Made by a program: the position numbers and the translations under genes. A model generated the notes under the pieces. It had not been told where the DNA came from and ran no database searches. It saw only the letters and a list, made by a program, of their open reading frames with translations. 64,000 nt of DNA. It comes from Paremcibacter congregatus (GTDB lineage Bacteria > Pseudomonadota > Alphaproteobacteria > Sphingomonadales > Emcibacteraceae). The stretch spans positions 4,050,001 to 4,114,000 of the forward strand of contig NZ_CP041025.1 of assembly GCF_006385135.1 (NCBI RefSeq). The letters run 5' to 3'. The stretch's first letter is position 1; every line of letters begins with the position of its first letter. Of this stretch, positions 1-9,379 are shown in pieces.

Positions 1-1325
1 TGGCGCTTTTTGTTGGCGGCACCCTGCTCGGGAATGTGATCAGCTTTGCCCCCGAGGACGCCACCACACCACAGACACATCTGCCGGCAGCAGAGGCCTA
101 TCTTGATGAAGTCAATTATGCCCCACAAGATGAAATCCTTGAGGAAGAGCCGGTACCGGCCGCCCCGGAGCCGGTTGAGAAAACCGTCACCATCAAGCGC
201 GGGCAGGGCATGATGGATGTGCTGGTCAAAAGTGGCGCCGATCGTCAGGATGCCTATAAAGCCATCAAGGCCCTGTCACAGCATTATGACATGCGCAAAC
301 TCCAGATCGGTCAGCAGCTGCAGGCGACCTATGATCCCGAGGGACGTCTCAGCGGTCTGAGCATGGAAAAGAATTTCGATCATATCATCAAGGTCAGCCG
401 CGACGCCGACAGCTTTTCCGCCCGGCTGGCCGACCAGGAGTCCATCAGAATTACCCGTCATGTGCAGGGAACCATTGATGACAGCCTGTTCCTGTCCGCC
501 TATCGTGAAGGCCTGCCCAATAGCGTGATCGTCAATCTGATTCGCATTTATAGTTTCGACGTGGACTTTCAGCGCGAGATTCGCAAAGGCGACCAGTTCG
601 AGATATTTTATGAACGCAAAATGTCCGAAGATGGCCGCCGGGTTGAAGAGGGTGATATCCTCTATGCCCGTCTGACCTTAAGCGGCAAGCCGATCAGTCT
701 CTATCGCTATCATCCCCAAAAAGCCGCCTTCGCCGATTATTTCCATGAAAATGGCCAGAGCGCCAAGAAAGCCCTGATGAAAACCCCGATTGAAGGCGCC
801 CGCCTGTCCTCTCATTACGGCAAACGCAAACACCCGGTACTCGGCTATACCCGCATGCATAAAGGGCTCGATTTTGGCGCGCCCACCGGCACACCCATCA
901 TGGCCGCCGGCGACGGGGTGGTCGAACGGGCCTCCCGCTATGGCTCCTACGGCAACTATGTCCGCATTCGTCACAACGGGACCTATAAAACCGCCTATGC
1001 CCACCTGAGTAAATATGGCCGCGGCATCAAAGCCGGAAAACGGGTCAAACAGGGACAGGTCATTGGCTATGTCGGGGCCACTGGCCGGGTCACCGCCCGC
1101 CATCTGCATTATGAAGTTCTGGTCAACGGCAAACAGGTCAATCCCCTGCGTCTGAAGATTCCCACCGGCATTACCCTGAAGGGAACGGAAAAGGAAACCT
1201 TCCAAACTGCGGCCCGCGCCATTGATCAACAAATCGAGGACATCCGGCAGAATATTCTGCTCGCCGCCCATCAAAAGGTGGCCTTTCGCAAAACAGCAGA
1301 CTCCCCCGTACTCCTGTCCCCATAA
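1..1325 (+). CDS. M23 family metallopeptidase (LysM/OapA-like + LytM), 5' truncated
   Basis: Cell-wall endopeptidase, or LytM-type regulator of cell-wall hydrolases. The frame is already open at base 3, before the first possible start (GTG at 36), and those codons encode a hydrophobic run (ALFVGGTLLGNV), so the true start and an N-terminal membrane anchor lie outside the window. After a proline/glutamate-rich linker comes a LysM/OapA-like region (KTVTIKRGQGMMDVLVKSGA), a middle Csd3-like domain, and a C-terminal LytM domain with the zinc signatures MHKGLDFG (HxxxD) and HLHYEV (HxH). All four expected zinc/catalytic residues are present, so it should be active in the periplasm against peptidoglycan cross-bridges. 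It converges on clpB and ends just before a strong hairpin. Family is certain; the exact bond cleaved is not. Confidence 0.9.
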   Translation, partial: ALFVGGTLLGNVISFAPEDATTPQTHLPAAEAYLDEVNYAPQDEILEEEPVPAAPEPVEKTVTIKRGQGMMDVLVKSGADRQDAYKAIKALSQHYDMRKLQIGQQLQATYDPEGRLSGLSMEKNFDHIIKVSRDADSFSARLADQESIRITRHVQGTIDDSLFLSAYREGLPNSVIVNLIRIYSFDVDFQREIRKGDQFEIFYERKMSEDGRRVEEGDILYARLTLSGKPISLYRYHPQKAAFADYFHENGQSAKKALMKTPIEGARLSSHYGKRKHPVLGYTRMHKGLDFGAPTGTPIMAAGDGVVERASRYGSYGNYVRIRHNGTYKTAYAHLSKYGRGIKAGKRVKQGQVIGYVGATGRVTARHLHYEVLVNGKQVNPLRLKIPTGITLKGTEKETFQTAARAIDQQIEDIRQNILLAAHQKVAFRKTADSPVLLSP

Positions 1326-1353
1326 AGCCATCCTCTGCACAGAACAGAAAGAA

Positions 1354-1389
1354 CCGGGCCCTGATGCGACATAGATCATCAGGGCCCGG
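1354..1389. terminator. 13-bp perfect hairpin between convergent genes
   Basis: Arms at 1354-1366 (CCGGGCCCTGATG) and 1377-1389 pair perfectly around a 10-base loop. On the minus strand the hairpin is followed by GGTTCTTTCTG, an interrupted T tract, so it probably ends the clpB transcript. On the plus strand there is no T run after it, so termination of the peptidase gene there would be weaker. Confidence 0.75.
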
Positions 1390-1397
1390 ACAAAGGG

Positions 1398-3989
1398 TTA
1401 AACCGCCGACGTCATCTCGAGACCGTCAACGCCGGCCGTGACACTAATATGCGTGCCTTCGGGCGCCTTGCCTTCCAGAATCAGATTCGCCAGCTTGTCC
1501 TGCACATGATGCTGGATCACCCGTTTCAGCGGACGCGCCCCATAAACCGGATCATAGCCCGCATGGGCCAGCCAGTCCTTGGCGCTTTCATCCAGCGTCA
1601 GGGAAAGCTTGCGTTCGGCCAGGCGTTTTTCCAGGCGGCGCAGTTGAATATCAACAATGCCGTGCATATCGGTCCGGGCCAGGCGGTGAAACAGGGTCAC
1701 TTCATCAAGACGGTTGAGGAATTCCGGCCGGAACGCCAGTCGCACCTGATCCATCACCTGAGAGCGCACCTCTTCGACATCAGCACCGTCTTCCTGACCG
1801 GCGAGAATATCGCTCCCCAGATTACTGGTCAGGATGATCAGACTGCTGGTGAAATCCACCGTACGGCCCTGACCATCGGTCAGACGGCCATCATCCAGGA
1901 CCTGCAGCAGAATGTTAAACACATCCGGATGCGCCTTTTCTACCTCATCGAACAGGATCACCTGATAGGGTTTGCGGCGAACCGCTTCGGTCAGCACCCC
2001 GCCTTCATCATATCCGACATAGCCGGGCGGGGCGCCAATAAGGCGCGCCACCGCATGCTTTTCCATAAATTCGGACATATCGATTCGCACCATGGCATGT
2101 TCATCATCGAACATGAATTCCGCCAGCGCCTTGGTCAGTTCGGTCTTGCCAACCCCCGTTGGTCCCAAAAACAGAAAAGAACCAATCGGCCTGTCCTGGT
2201 CCTGCAATCCGGCCCGCGACCGGCGTACGGCGGCCGACACGGCCCGCACCGCTTCCGATTGCCCGATCACACGACGGGCCAGGTTTTGCTCCATATGAAC
2301 CAGTTTCTCCCGTTCGCCTTCCAACATCTTGTCCACCGGAATTCCTGTCCAGCGGCTGACAACCGAAGCGATGTCCTCTTCGCGCACCTCTTCTTTCAAC
2401 AGATGTGTTTCCGGCGCTTCGCCGTCCGCCGCCTCAACACTTTCCAGCGCTTTTTCCAGTTTGGGAATGATGCCGTAAGTCAACTCGCCGGCCTTCGCCA
2501 GATCACCGCGCCGCTCGGCCTGTTCCAGTTCAATCCGGGCCTGGTCGAGTTGTTCCTTGATCTTGACGTCCCCGGCAATACGGTCTTTTTCCATTTGCCA
2601 TTGGGCGGTCAGGCTCGCCGCGGACTGTTCCAGTTCGCCAAGTTCTTTGTCCAGCTTCTCCAGCCGTTCGCGGGACGCCGAATCCTTTTCTTTCCGCAGC
2701 GCTTCTTTCTCGATTTTCAGCTGAATAATCCGCCGGTCCAGTTCATCCAGCGCCGCCGGTTTGCTTTCGACTTCCATCTTGATGCGGGACGCCGCCTCAT
2801 CCACCAGATCAATCGCCTTGTCCGGCAAAAACCGGTCATTGATATAGCGATGTGAAAGAACCGCCGCCGCCACAGTCGCACTGTCCGTAATGCGTATGCC
2901 GTGATGTAATTCGTATTTTTCCTTCAGGCCACGCAGAATCGAAATCGTGTCTTCCACCGTGGGTTCAACCACCATAACCGGCTGAAACCGACGTTCAAGC
3001 GCCGCATCTTTTTCTACATGTTTGCGGTATTCATTCAGTGTCGTCGCACCGATACAATGCAGTTCACCCCGGGCCAGGGCCGGTTTCAACAGATTGGACG
3101 CATCCATGGAGCCTTCACTGGCCCCCGCCCCGACAATGGTATGCATTTCATCAATAAACAGGATGATCTGACCCTCGGCAGCCGTGACCTCCTGCAAAAC
3201 AGCCTTCAGGCGTTCTTCAAACTCACCGCGGTATTTCGCCCCGGCCACCAAAGCCCCCATATCCAGAGCCATGACTTTCTTCTCCAGCAGGCTCGCCGGG
3301 ACATCCCCATTAGCAATACGCAGCGCCAAGCCTTCAACAATTGCCGTTTTCCCAACCCCCGGTTCCCCGATCAGGACCGGGTTGTTTTTCCGACGACGCG
3401 ACAGCACCTGAATGGTCCGGCGAATTTCTTCGTCCCGGCCAATCACCGGATCAAGCTTGCCGTCCCGGGCCGACTGGGTAAGATCCAGTGCATATTTCTG
3501 CAGCGCATCGTAACTGTCTTCGGCCGAGGCACTGGACGCCGTACGGCCCTTACGGATTTTATTAATCGCGTCATTAAGGTTTTGCGCCGTGAGGCCGGCT
3601 TTTTTAAGAAACTCCGCCGACTTGGTGCCTTTCGCCAACGTCAATGCCAGCAACAACCGTTCGACCGTGACATATTCGTCACCGGCTTTTTCAGAAATTT
3701 TAGACGCCTCTTCAAAAAGACGCGCCGTTTCCGGAGCAAGATAAAGTTGCCCCGCCCCGCCGCCTTCGACTTTCGGATAGGCCAGAACATCCGCTTCCAC
3801 TGCTTTCAGCGCGGCTTTGGGGTCAGCCCCGGCAGCCGTCATCAAATTGGCCGCAAGACCTTCTTCATCTTCCAGAATAACTTTTAAAATATGTTCCGGG
3901 GTAAAGCGTTGATGGCCTTCCCGAATGGCGTAACCCTGAGCCGATTGAATGAAACCCCGGCTGCGGTCGGTGTATTTCTCTAAATTCAT
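1398..3989 (-). CDS. clpB: ATP-dependent disaggregase ClpB
   Basis: Hexameric AAA+ chaperone that, with DnaK, pulls polypeptides out of heat-induced aggregates in the cytoplasm. 863 residues, the usual length. Domains in order: Clp N-terminal repeats (about 1-145), first nucleotide-binding domain with Walker A GEPGVGKT (near 205) and Walker B ILFIDEMH, the long coiled-coil middle domain (about 410-530, rich in Glu/Lys/Arg heptads) that separates ClpB from ClpA/C, second nucleotide-binding domain with GPTGVGKT (near 605), and the C-terminal D2-small domain. No IGF/L ClpP-binding loop was seen, as expected for ClpB. Start [10 protein letters not shown] fits the family. It is preceded by a possible heat-shock promoter and followed by a hairpin terminator, so it is likely transcribed alone. 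Confidence 0.98.
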   Translation of the reverse strand: MNLEKYTDRSRGFIQSAQGYAIREGHQRFTPEHILKVILEDEEGLAANLMTAAGADPKAALKAVEADVLAYPKVEGGGAGQLYLAPETARLFEEASKISEKAGDEYVTVERLLLALTLAKGTKSAEFLKKAGLTAQNLNDAINKIRKGRTASSASAEDSYDALQKYALDLTQSARDGKLDPVIGRDEEIRRTIQVLSRRRKNNPVLIGEPGVGKTAIVEGLALRIANGDVPASLLEKKVMALDMGALVAGAKYRGEFEERLKAVLQEVTAAEGQIILFIDEMHTIVGAGASEGSMDASNLLKPALARGELHCIGATTLNEYRKHVEKDAALERRFQPVMVVEPTVEDTISILRGLKEKYELHHGIRITDSATVAAAVLSHRYINDRFLPDKAIDLVDEAASRIKMEVESKPAALDELDRRIIQLKIEKEALRKEKDSASRERLEKLDKELGELEQSAASLTAQWQMEKDRIAGDVKIKEQLDQARIELEQAERRGDLAKAGELTYGIIPKLEKALESVEAADGEAPETHLLKEEVREEDIASVVSRWTGIPVDKMLEGEREKLVHMEQNLARRVIGQSEAVRAVSAAVRRSRAGLQDQDRPIGSFLFLGPTGVGKTELTKALAEFMFDDEHAMVRIDMSEFMEKHAVARLIGAPPGYVGYDEGGVLTEAVRRKPYQVILFDEVEKAHPDVFNILLQVLDDGRLTDGQGRTVDFTSSLIILTSNLGSDILAGQEDGADVEEVRSQVMDQVRLAFRPEFLNRLDEVTLFHRLARTDMHGIVDIQLRRLEKRLAERKLSLTLDESAKDWLAHAGYDPVYGARPLKRVIQHHVQDKLANLILEGKAPEGTHISVTAGVDGLEMTSAV

Positions 3990-4025
3990 ATCCCTCTCAC
4001 TCCAATTTCATCATAAGATATCTTA

Positions 4026-4054
4026 CATATGATGTTGTATTTATATCACACAAG
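4026..4054 (-). promoter_or_regulatory. possible heat-shock (sigma-32 type) promoter of clpB
   Basis: Read on the minus strand, CTTGTG (4054-4049) is followed after 17 bases by CATATG (4031-4026), about 37 bases before the clpB start. CTTG is the conserved core of the -35 element of alphaproteobacterial RpoH promoters; the -10 match is poor. The assignment rests mostly on clpB being a typical RpoH target. Confidence 0.3.
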
Positions 4055-4118
4055 AGGGCGAGACTGAAAAATATCTTCTGCACCACGGCCAATTAAATAC
4101 AAGACGGGTTACCAAATA

Positions 4119-4145
4119 CAAAAAGGCCGGGACAATGCCCGGCCT
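4119..4145 (-). terminator. intrinsic terminator after the DUF4167 gene
   Basis: On the minus strand AGGCCGGG (4145-4138) pairs with CCCGGCCT (4131-4124) around a 6-base loop and is followed directly by TTTTTGTATTTGG. This is a classic GC stem plus T tract, 33 bases after the stop codon of the DUF4167 gene; it separates that gene from clpB. Confidence 0.85.
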
Positions 4146-4177
4146 GATCTCATATCGTCGCAAAAATAGTGCTGACA

Positions 4178-4954
4178 TTATTCTGCGGGTTTTTCGCCCA
4201 CTGTATTTTCAGAAGGGACGACCACTTTCTTGCGCGGTTTCCGCACCACTTTTTTAACAGGCGCCTCTGCCTCATCCGCAGATGCGGTTTCCTCTGGCTT
4301 AGCCTTCGGCGGGCGCCCCCTGCGTTTCTTCGGGGCTTCTGCCTCAGGCGCGCCAAGATCAAATGTCAGAGGAAGTTCCGTACCTTCTGCACTGTCTGGC
4401 TTTTCAGGTTTTGGCTTTTTAGCCACCGGCTGGCTCTCTGGTTTTGAGACGTCCTTATCCACAGAACCCGCCTTATTTTCCTCTTTCACATCGGAAGAAA
4501 GGTTTTGGCTTTGTGGTTCTTGTTTATTCTGGTTGTCCTCAACCGGTTTTGAATTCACCCGTCGTTCCGCCTCGGCTTCAGCTTTCCTTGCCTTTTCAGC
4601 ATCCCGGGCGACTTGTGCCGCGGCTTCACTGGCCGCAGTTTCCGCATAAATACGGTAATAATGGTCCCCATGCTGAGCAAGAGATTCGGCTTCCAGGCGA
4701 TCAGACGCCCTTTTTTCCTGGGCAAGCGCAATATACTTTTCATAAAGCTGCTTGGCATTGCCGCGCAGGTTACCGCCCGGGCCACGGCTTTCCATTTGCC
4801 GGTTGCCGGAGTTGGACGGCTGGCTGCGGCCTTGCTGGTTACGCGGCTGCTGGTTACGTTGCTGATTAGCACGTCCTTTGTTTTGCCGCTTTTGATTATT
4901 ATTCTGATGGGGTCTGCCCTGTCTGTTCTGACCGGCATTCTGATTTGGTTTCAT
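4178..4954 (-). CDS. DUF4167 domain protein, low-complexity RNA-binding-like
   Basis: A 258-residue protein of a family found widely in Alphaproteobacteria, usually beside prfA-prmC as here. The first 55 residues are almost only Asn, Gln, Arg and Gly, which resembles RNA-binding low-complexity tails. The DUF4167 core follows (about 58-105; GGNLRGNAKQLYEKYIALA, then AQHGDHYYRIYAE). The rest is a disordered Lys/Pro/Glu-rich tail ending in KRRGRPPKAKPEE, an AT-hook-like stretch (RGRPPK). Molecular function is not established; nucleic-acid binding is inferred from composition alone. Start chosen at the first ATG, where the family's usual MKPNQ/MRPN-like beginning is seen. Confidence 0.9.
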   Translation of the reverse strand: MKPNQNAGQNRQGRPHQNNNQKRQNKGRANQQRNQQPRNQQGRSQPSNSGNRQMESRGPGGNLRGNAKQLYEKYIALAQEKRASDRLEAESLAQHGDHYYRIYAETAASEAAAQVARDAEKARKAEAEAERRVNSKPVEDNQNKQEPQSQNLSSDVKEENKAGSVDKDVSKPESQPVAKKPKPEKPDSAEGTELPLTFDLGAPEAEAPKKRRGRPPKAKPEETASADEAEAPVKKVVRKPRKKVVVPSENTVGEKPAE

Positions 4955-5105
4955 GAAAACAACGCTAAATAAGGGCTACCTAAAACATGGAATAGACACA
5001 TATTTCATGTGACTCATCATGCCTGACAGCGGTTACTTCTAAAAAATATTTGTATCTGGGGTTTCATTTGCCGGAAATTATCATTTATGATTCGTCCGGA
5101 CCCTG

Positions 5106-5121
5106 ACTCTCTTACGAGAGT
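5106..5121. other. short perfect hairpin in the 242-bp gap upstream of the DUF4167 gene
   Basis: ACTCTC (5106-5111), loop TTAC, GAGAGT (5116-5121). No T tract follows on either strand, so a terminator is unlikely. The gap (4955-5196) should contain the promoter of the DUF4167 gene, but I see no convincing -35/-10 pair. Nothing else is recognisable in the gap. Confidence 0.3.
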
Positions 5122-5196
5122 GGTTCTACAGTACCCCGATGATGCTCAAATGCCAACTTTATTTTTCATTTTATTGTGCATAAAGCCGTATTTACC

Positions 5197-6066
5197 TTAA
5201 AAATGAAAGGTGACACAACGATCACGTCCCGCCAAATCAGGCAACACCCTGATATTTTGGGCCGAAGTTTGCGCAAACAGCTCTGACACTGCAGCCCCCT
5301 GAAGGTGACCGATTTCAAGAAACACCTGTCCTCCCGGTTTGATCCGCCTGGGAATGATCTCCGTCAGCCTCCTGTATTCCCGCAAGCCTTCTTCTTCTGC
5401 GAACAAGGCCATATGCGGTTCATATTCCCGCACATCACTTTCCAGATCCGCCGCCTCGTGAAGCCCTATATAAGGGGGATTGCACAAAACCACATCAAAT
5501 CTCCTGTCCGTCGGCAAGGCCGCATCCCAATCGCTCTGAAGAAAGTGACACCGCTCCACATACCCCAAATTTTGCGCGTTTTCCCGGGCAATGGTCAACG
5601 CCTGCCGCGACAGATCCACCGCCGTACCGCGGGCATTCGGAAATTCGGACAGAAATGACAGCAGCAAACACCCACTGCCTGTACCAAAATCGATCACGTC
5701 CAGCGGCGCCGTCTTGTCAGGTAACGCCTCAAGCGCGGCCTCGATCAAGGTTTCGCTATCCGGGCGCGGTGTCAAACAATCCCGGGTCACTTTGAAACGC
5801 AGGCTCCAGAAATCCCGTTGCCCAAGAATTTGCGACACCGGTTCACGCTGCAGTCTGCGGTCCAGCAGACGACCGAATTCCTCAGCGCAAGGCTGCGACA
5901 CCACTTGATCCGGTTCAAGCAAAAAATCCAGGGCGCTCAGCCCGAGACTCTCCTCCAGAAGTACATCCACATCACGCGCCGCTTCGTTAATCCCTGCTTC
6001 GACCAACCGGGCGATCGCCCTTTGACGCAGAGAGCGTAACCTTTGGGTATCCTCGGTCATATTCAT
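5197..6066 (-). CDS. prmC: peptide chain release factor N5-glutamine methyltransferase PrmC
   Basis: Methylates the glutamine of the GGQ motif in release factors RF1 and RF2 using S-adenosylmethionine, in the cytoplasm; its substrate RF1 (prfA) lies two genes upstream. 289 residues. N-terminal helical substrate-binding domain (about 1-105), SAM-binding motif DVIDFGTGSGCLLLS (near 120) and the catalytic NPPY signature (VLCNPPYIGLHE, near 195). Prolines and tyrosine of NPPY are intact. A second ATG two codons in (6060) could also be the start. It is separated from prfA by the divergent M48-like gene on the other strand, an insertion into the usual prfA-prmC pair. Confidence 0.97.
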   Translation of the reverse strand: MNMTEDTQRLRSLRQRAIARLVEAGINEAARDVDVLLEESLGLSALDFLLEPDQVVSQPCAEEFGRLLDRRLQREPVSQILGQRDFWSLRFKVTRDCLTPRPDSETLIEAALEALPDKTAPLDVIDFGTGSGCLLLSFLSEFPNARGTAVDLSRQALTIARENAQNLGYVERCHFLQSDWDAALPTDRRFDVVLCNPPYIGLHEAADLESDVREYEPHMALFAEEEGLREYRRLTEIIPRRIKPGGQVFLEIGHLQGAAVSELFAQTSAQNIRVLPDLAGRDRCVTFHF

Positions 6067-6120
6067 TTATTTCATTCTCTAATGGTGATATGGTTTGTTC
6101 TTATCATAAAGAGAAAATAT

Positions 6121-6966
6121 ATGAAAATGCGCAAAATTATTTATTCGGCCAAACTTGGCGCCGCCCTTATGGGCACAACAATGATGTTCAGCCTGACAAC
6201 AACTGGTCTGGCCAAAGAAACAACTGCGCTCCAGCCGCCCTTCCTTCAGGAAATTCAGGATCAGCTCACCACCGTCAGCGGCCTGAAAGACCAAAACATA
6301 ACCATTGTGGTCATCCCGGACAAAAAACGTATCATGGACATCCGTCCGGACGCTATCCGTCTGTCCTATGGTTTTCTGCAACATATGCAGGATGTCAATC
6401 AGCTGATCTCCACTCTGGCCCATGCCACCGCTCATATCGCTCTGGATTATGTCAATACGCCGCCTTTACCAGAAGATGCCGGCGGCGACGATAAGGGCAC
6501 TTCTGCTGCGGATTACATTGCCTCAAGCGTAAGACCGCGCTATCCCGACAAAAGCAATCCCCCCGTGGCCGATGCCGGTTTTCAAAATGACGAGCCAAAA
6601 ATTATTGAAAGGCCGCGTTACGAAAATGAAGACTACCGTTTTGAAGTCAATAAAGCCGACGTCGCCGCCGCAGAGCAGGAATTGAGATCCGATGAAGCCG
6701 CAGGAAAAATTCTTGCGCATGCTGGCTACTGCCCATCTGATTACAGTCGCATGCTGCAATATTTCTATGAACATCCCCAGAAATTGCTTGGTAATGATCA
6801 TTACGCTCTGGATTCCGATCAATGGCAACGGGTAGATGCGGCGGAGCACCTGCACAGCACAAAACAAGCCTGTTCACCGGCCCAAATCAATAAAACCCAA
6901 AAACACGCGGAGGCCTTTAACCAGTGGAAGACCAGGATCCTGGGCGCCTTACACGTTCAAAAGTGA
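6121..6966 (+). CDS. secreted M48-like protein lacking the catalytic glutamate (pseudo-peptidase)
   Basis: 281 residues with a signal peptide (about 1-31, ending TTGLA|KE). The fold pattern follows zinc peptidases of family M48 (BepA/LoiP type): a strand-helix lead-in (VVIPDKKRIMDIRPDAI), the helix that normally carries HEXXH, and a downstream ExxxD helix ending in an AGY motif. The signature reads HATAH (residues 101-105): both zinc-binding histidines are kept but the catalytic glutamate is alanine. The third ligand appears as ELRSD (Glu187, Asp191), followed by AGYCPSDY. A zinc-binding but inactive protein is the simplest reading. Start chosen at 6121 because the signal peptide begins there and AAAGAG lies 7 bases upstream; an earlier ATG at 6043 would overlap prmC. 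It sits between prfA and prmC on the opposite strand. Confidence 0.75.
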   Translation: MKMRKIIYSAKLGAALMGTTMMFSLTTTGLAKETTALQPPFLQEIQDQLTTVSGLKDQNITIVVIPDKKRIMDIRPDAIRLSYGFLQHMQDVNQLISTLAHATAHIALDYVNTPPLPEDAGGDDKGTSAADYIASSVRPRYPDKSNPPVADAGFQNDEPKIIERPRYENEDYRFEVNKADVAAAEQELRSDEAAGKILAHAGYCPSDYSRMLQYFYEHPQKLLGNDHYALDSDQWQRVDAAEHLHSTKQACSPAQINKTQKHAEAFNQWKTRILGALHVQK

Positions 6967-6972
6967 TCGACT

Positions 6973-8052
6973 TTACTGATTCATTTCAGCCATTTGTGCC
7001 GCTTGTTCTTCAGTGATCAAGGCCGTAATCACTTCTTCCAGGGCGTCTCCCGCCAGAATCTGGTCCAGCTTATACAGAGTCAGATTGATACGGTGGTCCG
7101 TCACCCGACCTTGTGGAAAATTATAGGTACGAATGCGCCCGGAGCGATCCCCGGACCCCACCTGTTCCTTGCGGTCGGCTGAACGTTCCGCATCACGGAT
7201 GGCTCGTTCCGCGTCATAAACCCGCGCCATCAGAACCTTCATGGCCTTCTGTTTGTTTTTCAGTTGGGATTTTTCATCCTGTTGCTGAACCGTAATTCCG
7301 GTGGGCAAATGGGTCAGGCGCACCGCGCTGTCGGTGGTATTGACACTCTGGCCACCGGGACCGCTGGCGCGAAAAATATCCACCCGGATATCACTGTCAT
7401 TAAGTTTAATATCCACCTCTTCCACCTCGGGCATCACCGCCACAGTCGCTGCCGATGTATGAATGCGCCCCCCGGTTTCCGTATCCGGCACCCGTTGCAC
7501 CCGATGCACCCCGGATTCGAATTTCAGTTTGGCAAACACACCCTTGCCGGAAACTGAAATAATGGCTTCCTTAAACCCCCCGACATCACTGGTCGAAGAA
7601 CTGACCAGATCAAATTTCCAGCCTTCAAGCTGAGCATATCGCTGATACATCCGGAACAGGTCTCCGGCAAACAACGCCGCCTCATCGCCACCAGTACCGG
7701 CGCGAATCTCGAGCAAGGCGTTTTTATCCGCATCGACGTCTTTCGGCAGCAGCATGATTTCCACGTCACGCTCAAACTCCGGAAGGCGTTTCTTCAGATC
7801 CGGCAGCTCCATCTCCGCCAGTTCCCTCATTTCCGCATCCCCCTCGGGGTCAGCCATAATCTCTTCCAGATCGGTCATTTCCTGAACCATGGAAAGATAA
7901 TCCTGCGCCGCTTTGACGATCGGCGTAAGGTCGGCATATTCCCGGGAAATTTTCACGAATTCTTCCGAAGACATCTCCGCCGCATTGGACATCATATGTT
8001 CCAGTTCTTCATGGCGGGTAATCAATTGTTGCAGGCGTTCTGTAGGTATCAT
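6973..8052 (-). CDS. prfA: peptide chain release factor 1
   Basis: Recognises UAA and UAG in the ribosomal A site and triggers release of the finished peptide. 359 residues, normal length. The GGQ loop ([17 protein letters not shown], near residue 235) that enters the peptidyl-transferase centre is intact, preceded by the [20 protein letters not shown] stretch typical of RF1. The C-terminal domain ([17 protein letters not shown]) is complete. It lies 57 bases after hisS on the same strand, and its methyltransferase PrmC follows after the oppositely oriented M48-like gene. Confidence 0.98.
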   Translation of the reverse strand: MIPTERLQQLITRHEELEHMMSNAAEMSSEEFVKISREYADLTPIVKAAQDYLSMVQEMTDLEEIMADPEGDAEMRELAEMELPDLKKRLPEFERDVEIMLLPKDVDADKNALLEIRAGTGGDEAALFAGDLFRMYQRYAQLEGWKFDLVSSSTSDVGGFKEAIISVSGKGVFAKLKFESGVHRVQRVPDTETGGRIHTSAATVAVMPEVEEVDIKLNDSDIRVDIFRASGPGGQSVNTTDSAVRLTHLPTGITVQQQDEKSQLKNKQKAMKVLMARVYDAERAIRDAERSADRKEQVGSGDRSGRIRTYNFPQGRVTDHRINLTLYKLDQILAGDALEEVITALITEEQAAQMAEMNQ

Positions 8053-8109
8053 TGTCTGGGATCTTTGTCATTGTGAACAGGGCAGGTGAGGGCAGGTCGT
8101 CTCCCTGCG

Positions 8110-9360
8110 CTAACGGTATTCCGCCAGATGATCCAGAAGCTGATCCAACGCCACCTCGGACTGGCTGCCATCATCGAATTTCTTGACGGTAACCACGCCG
8201 CGCTTGAGCTCGTCTTCGCCCACAAGCACCGCCGCCACCGCATTGGCCTTGTTGGCCCGCTTCATGCGCTTGCCCATATTGCCCCGGTAAGACATATCGA
8301 TGGCAAAGCCCGCTTCCCGCAATACCTGGGCGAGGCGCATCGCCTCCGTTTGGCCTTCGGCGCCAACAGGCACCACGGCGATCGGGCGTTCGTCCTCCGG
8401 CACCAGATCCGGCGAAATCAGATCCGCCAACCGCTCCATCCCCGCGGCCCATCCGATACCGGCTGTGGCAGGCCCGCCCATTTTTTCGATCAGCCCGTCA
8501 TAACGCCCCCCGGCCAGAACTGTGCCTTGCGCACCAAGTTTGCTGGTGACGAATTCAAAGGCCGTGTGGCTATAATAATCCAACCCCCGCACCAATCGTT
8601 CATTCCGCACATATTCAATGCCCAATGCATCCAACCCGTTCAAAACCTCATCAAAAAAGACCCGGGAAGTTTCATTGTAATAGTCAGAAATCTTTGGCGC
8701 ATCTGCGACGAGGACCTTGTCCCCTTCATCTTTGCTGTCGAGAATCCGCATGGGATTTTTCTCCAGCCGCGCCAGACTGTCGTCACTTAATTTGTCTTTA
8801 TGGGCCGTGAAATATTTCACCAGCGCATCGCGGTACGCCAGACGGCTTTCAGGATCACCCAGACTGTTCAGTTCCAGCGTAATATCATCCATCATGCCAA
8901 GTTCCCGCAGCAGCGTCGCCGCCAGAGCCAGCACCTCAATATCGGCCTGAGGTTCAGGCACGCCGAGAATTTCCACATCCATCTGGTGGAACTGGCGCAT
9001 GCGGCCTTTTTGCGGACGCTCGTAACGAAACATGGGGCCAAAGCCGTAAAACTTACAGGGGACCGATTGTTGCAGGCCGTTGGAAATAAACGAGCGGGCT
9101 ATGCCCGCGGTATACTCCGGCCTCAAGGTCAGCTTCTCGCCACCGCGATCCTCAAAGGTGTACATTTCTTTTGACACCACATCGGACGTCTCCCCGAGCG
9201 TCCGGCTGAAAATCTCGGTAAATTCAAAAATCGGCGTACTGATTTCTTCATGACCAAACCGTCGAGCAATATTTTGAAAAGTACTATGGATAAATCGAAA
9301 TGTCCGTGCCTTATCGCCCATAATATCGTGGGTGCCGCGTACGGGTTGTAATTTCGCCAC
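8110..9360 (-). CDS. hisS: histidine--tRNA ligase
   Basis: Class II aminoacyl-tRNA synthetase that charges tRNA-His. 416 residues. Class II motif 2 is visible as FRYERPQKGRMRQFHQMDVE (near 110), the histidine-A type motif LVRGLDYYSHTAFEF (near 258) contacts the amino acid, and motif 3 is GIGWAAGMERL (near 310). The C-terminal anticodon-binding domain begins near 325 and ends at the stop. Start is MAKLQPVRGTHD, where RGTHD is the conserved family beginning. It lies 19 bases downstream of ispG and probably shares its transcript with rodZ-ispG-prfA. Confidence 0.98.
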   Translation of the reverse strand: MAKLQPVRGTHDIMGDKARTFRFIHSTFQNIARRFGHEEISTPIFEFTEIFSRTLGETSDVVSKEMYTFEDRGGEKLTLRPEYTAGIARSFISNGLQQSVPCKFYGFGPMFRYERPQKGRMRQFHQMDVEILGVPEPQADIEVLALAATLLRELGMMDDITLELNSLGDPESRLAYRDALVKYFTAHKDKLSDDSLARLEKNPMRILDSKDEGDKVLVADAPKISDYYNETSRVFFDEVLNGLDALGIEYVRNERLVRGLDYYSHTAFEFVTSKLGAQGTVLAGGRYDGLIEKMGGPATAGIGWAAGMERLADLISPDLVPEDERPIAVVPVGAEGQTEAMRLAQVLREAGFAIDMSYRGNMGKRMKRANKANAVAAVLVGEDELKRGVVTVKKFDDGSQSEVALDQLLDHLAEYR

Positions 9361-9379
9361 TAAATTTGCTCCTTAACGG

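Noticed and set aside
1449-2855. 468-codon open frame on the plus strand over clpB
   Set aside because: It is antisense to clpB, whose match to the family runs through the whole gene; the long frame is a by-product of GC-rich codons. No conserved motif or ribosome-binding site.
4455-4463. Perfect TTATCCACA in the DUF4167 gene
   Set aside because: A nonamer of this kind is expected by chance in 64 kb counted on both strands, and nothing else there suggests DnaA control.
8086-8790. 234-codon plus-strand frame over hisS
   Set aside because: Shadow of hisS; composition (His/Arg/Pro-rich) is typical of antisense reading.
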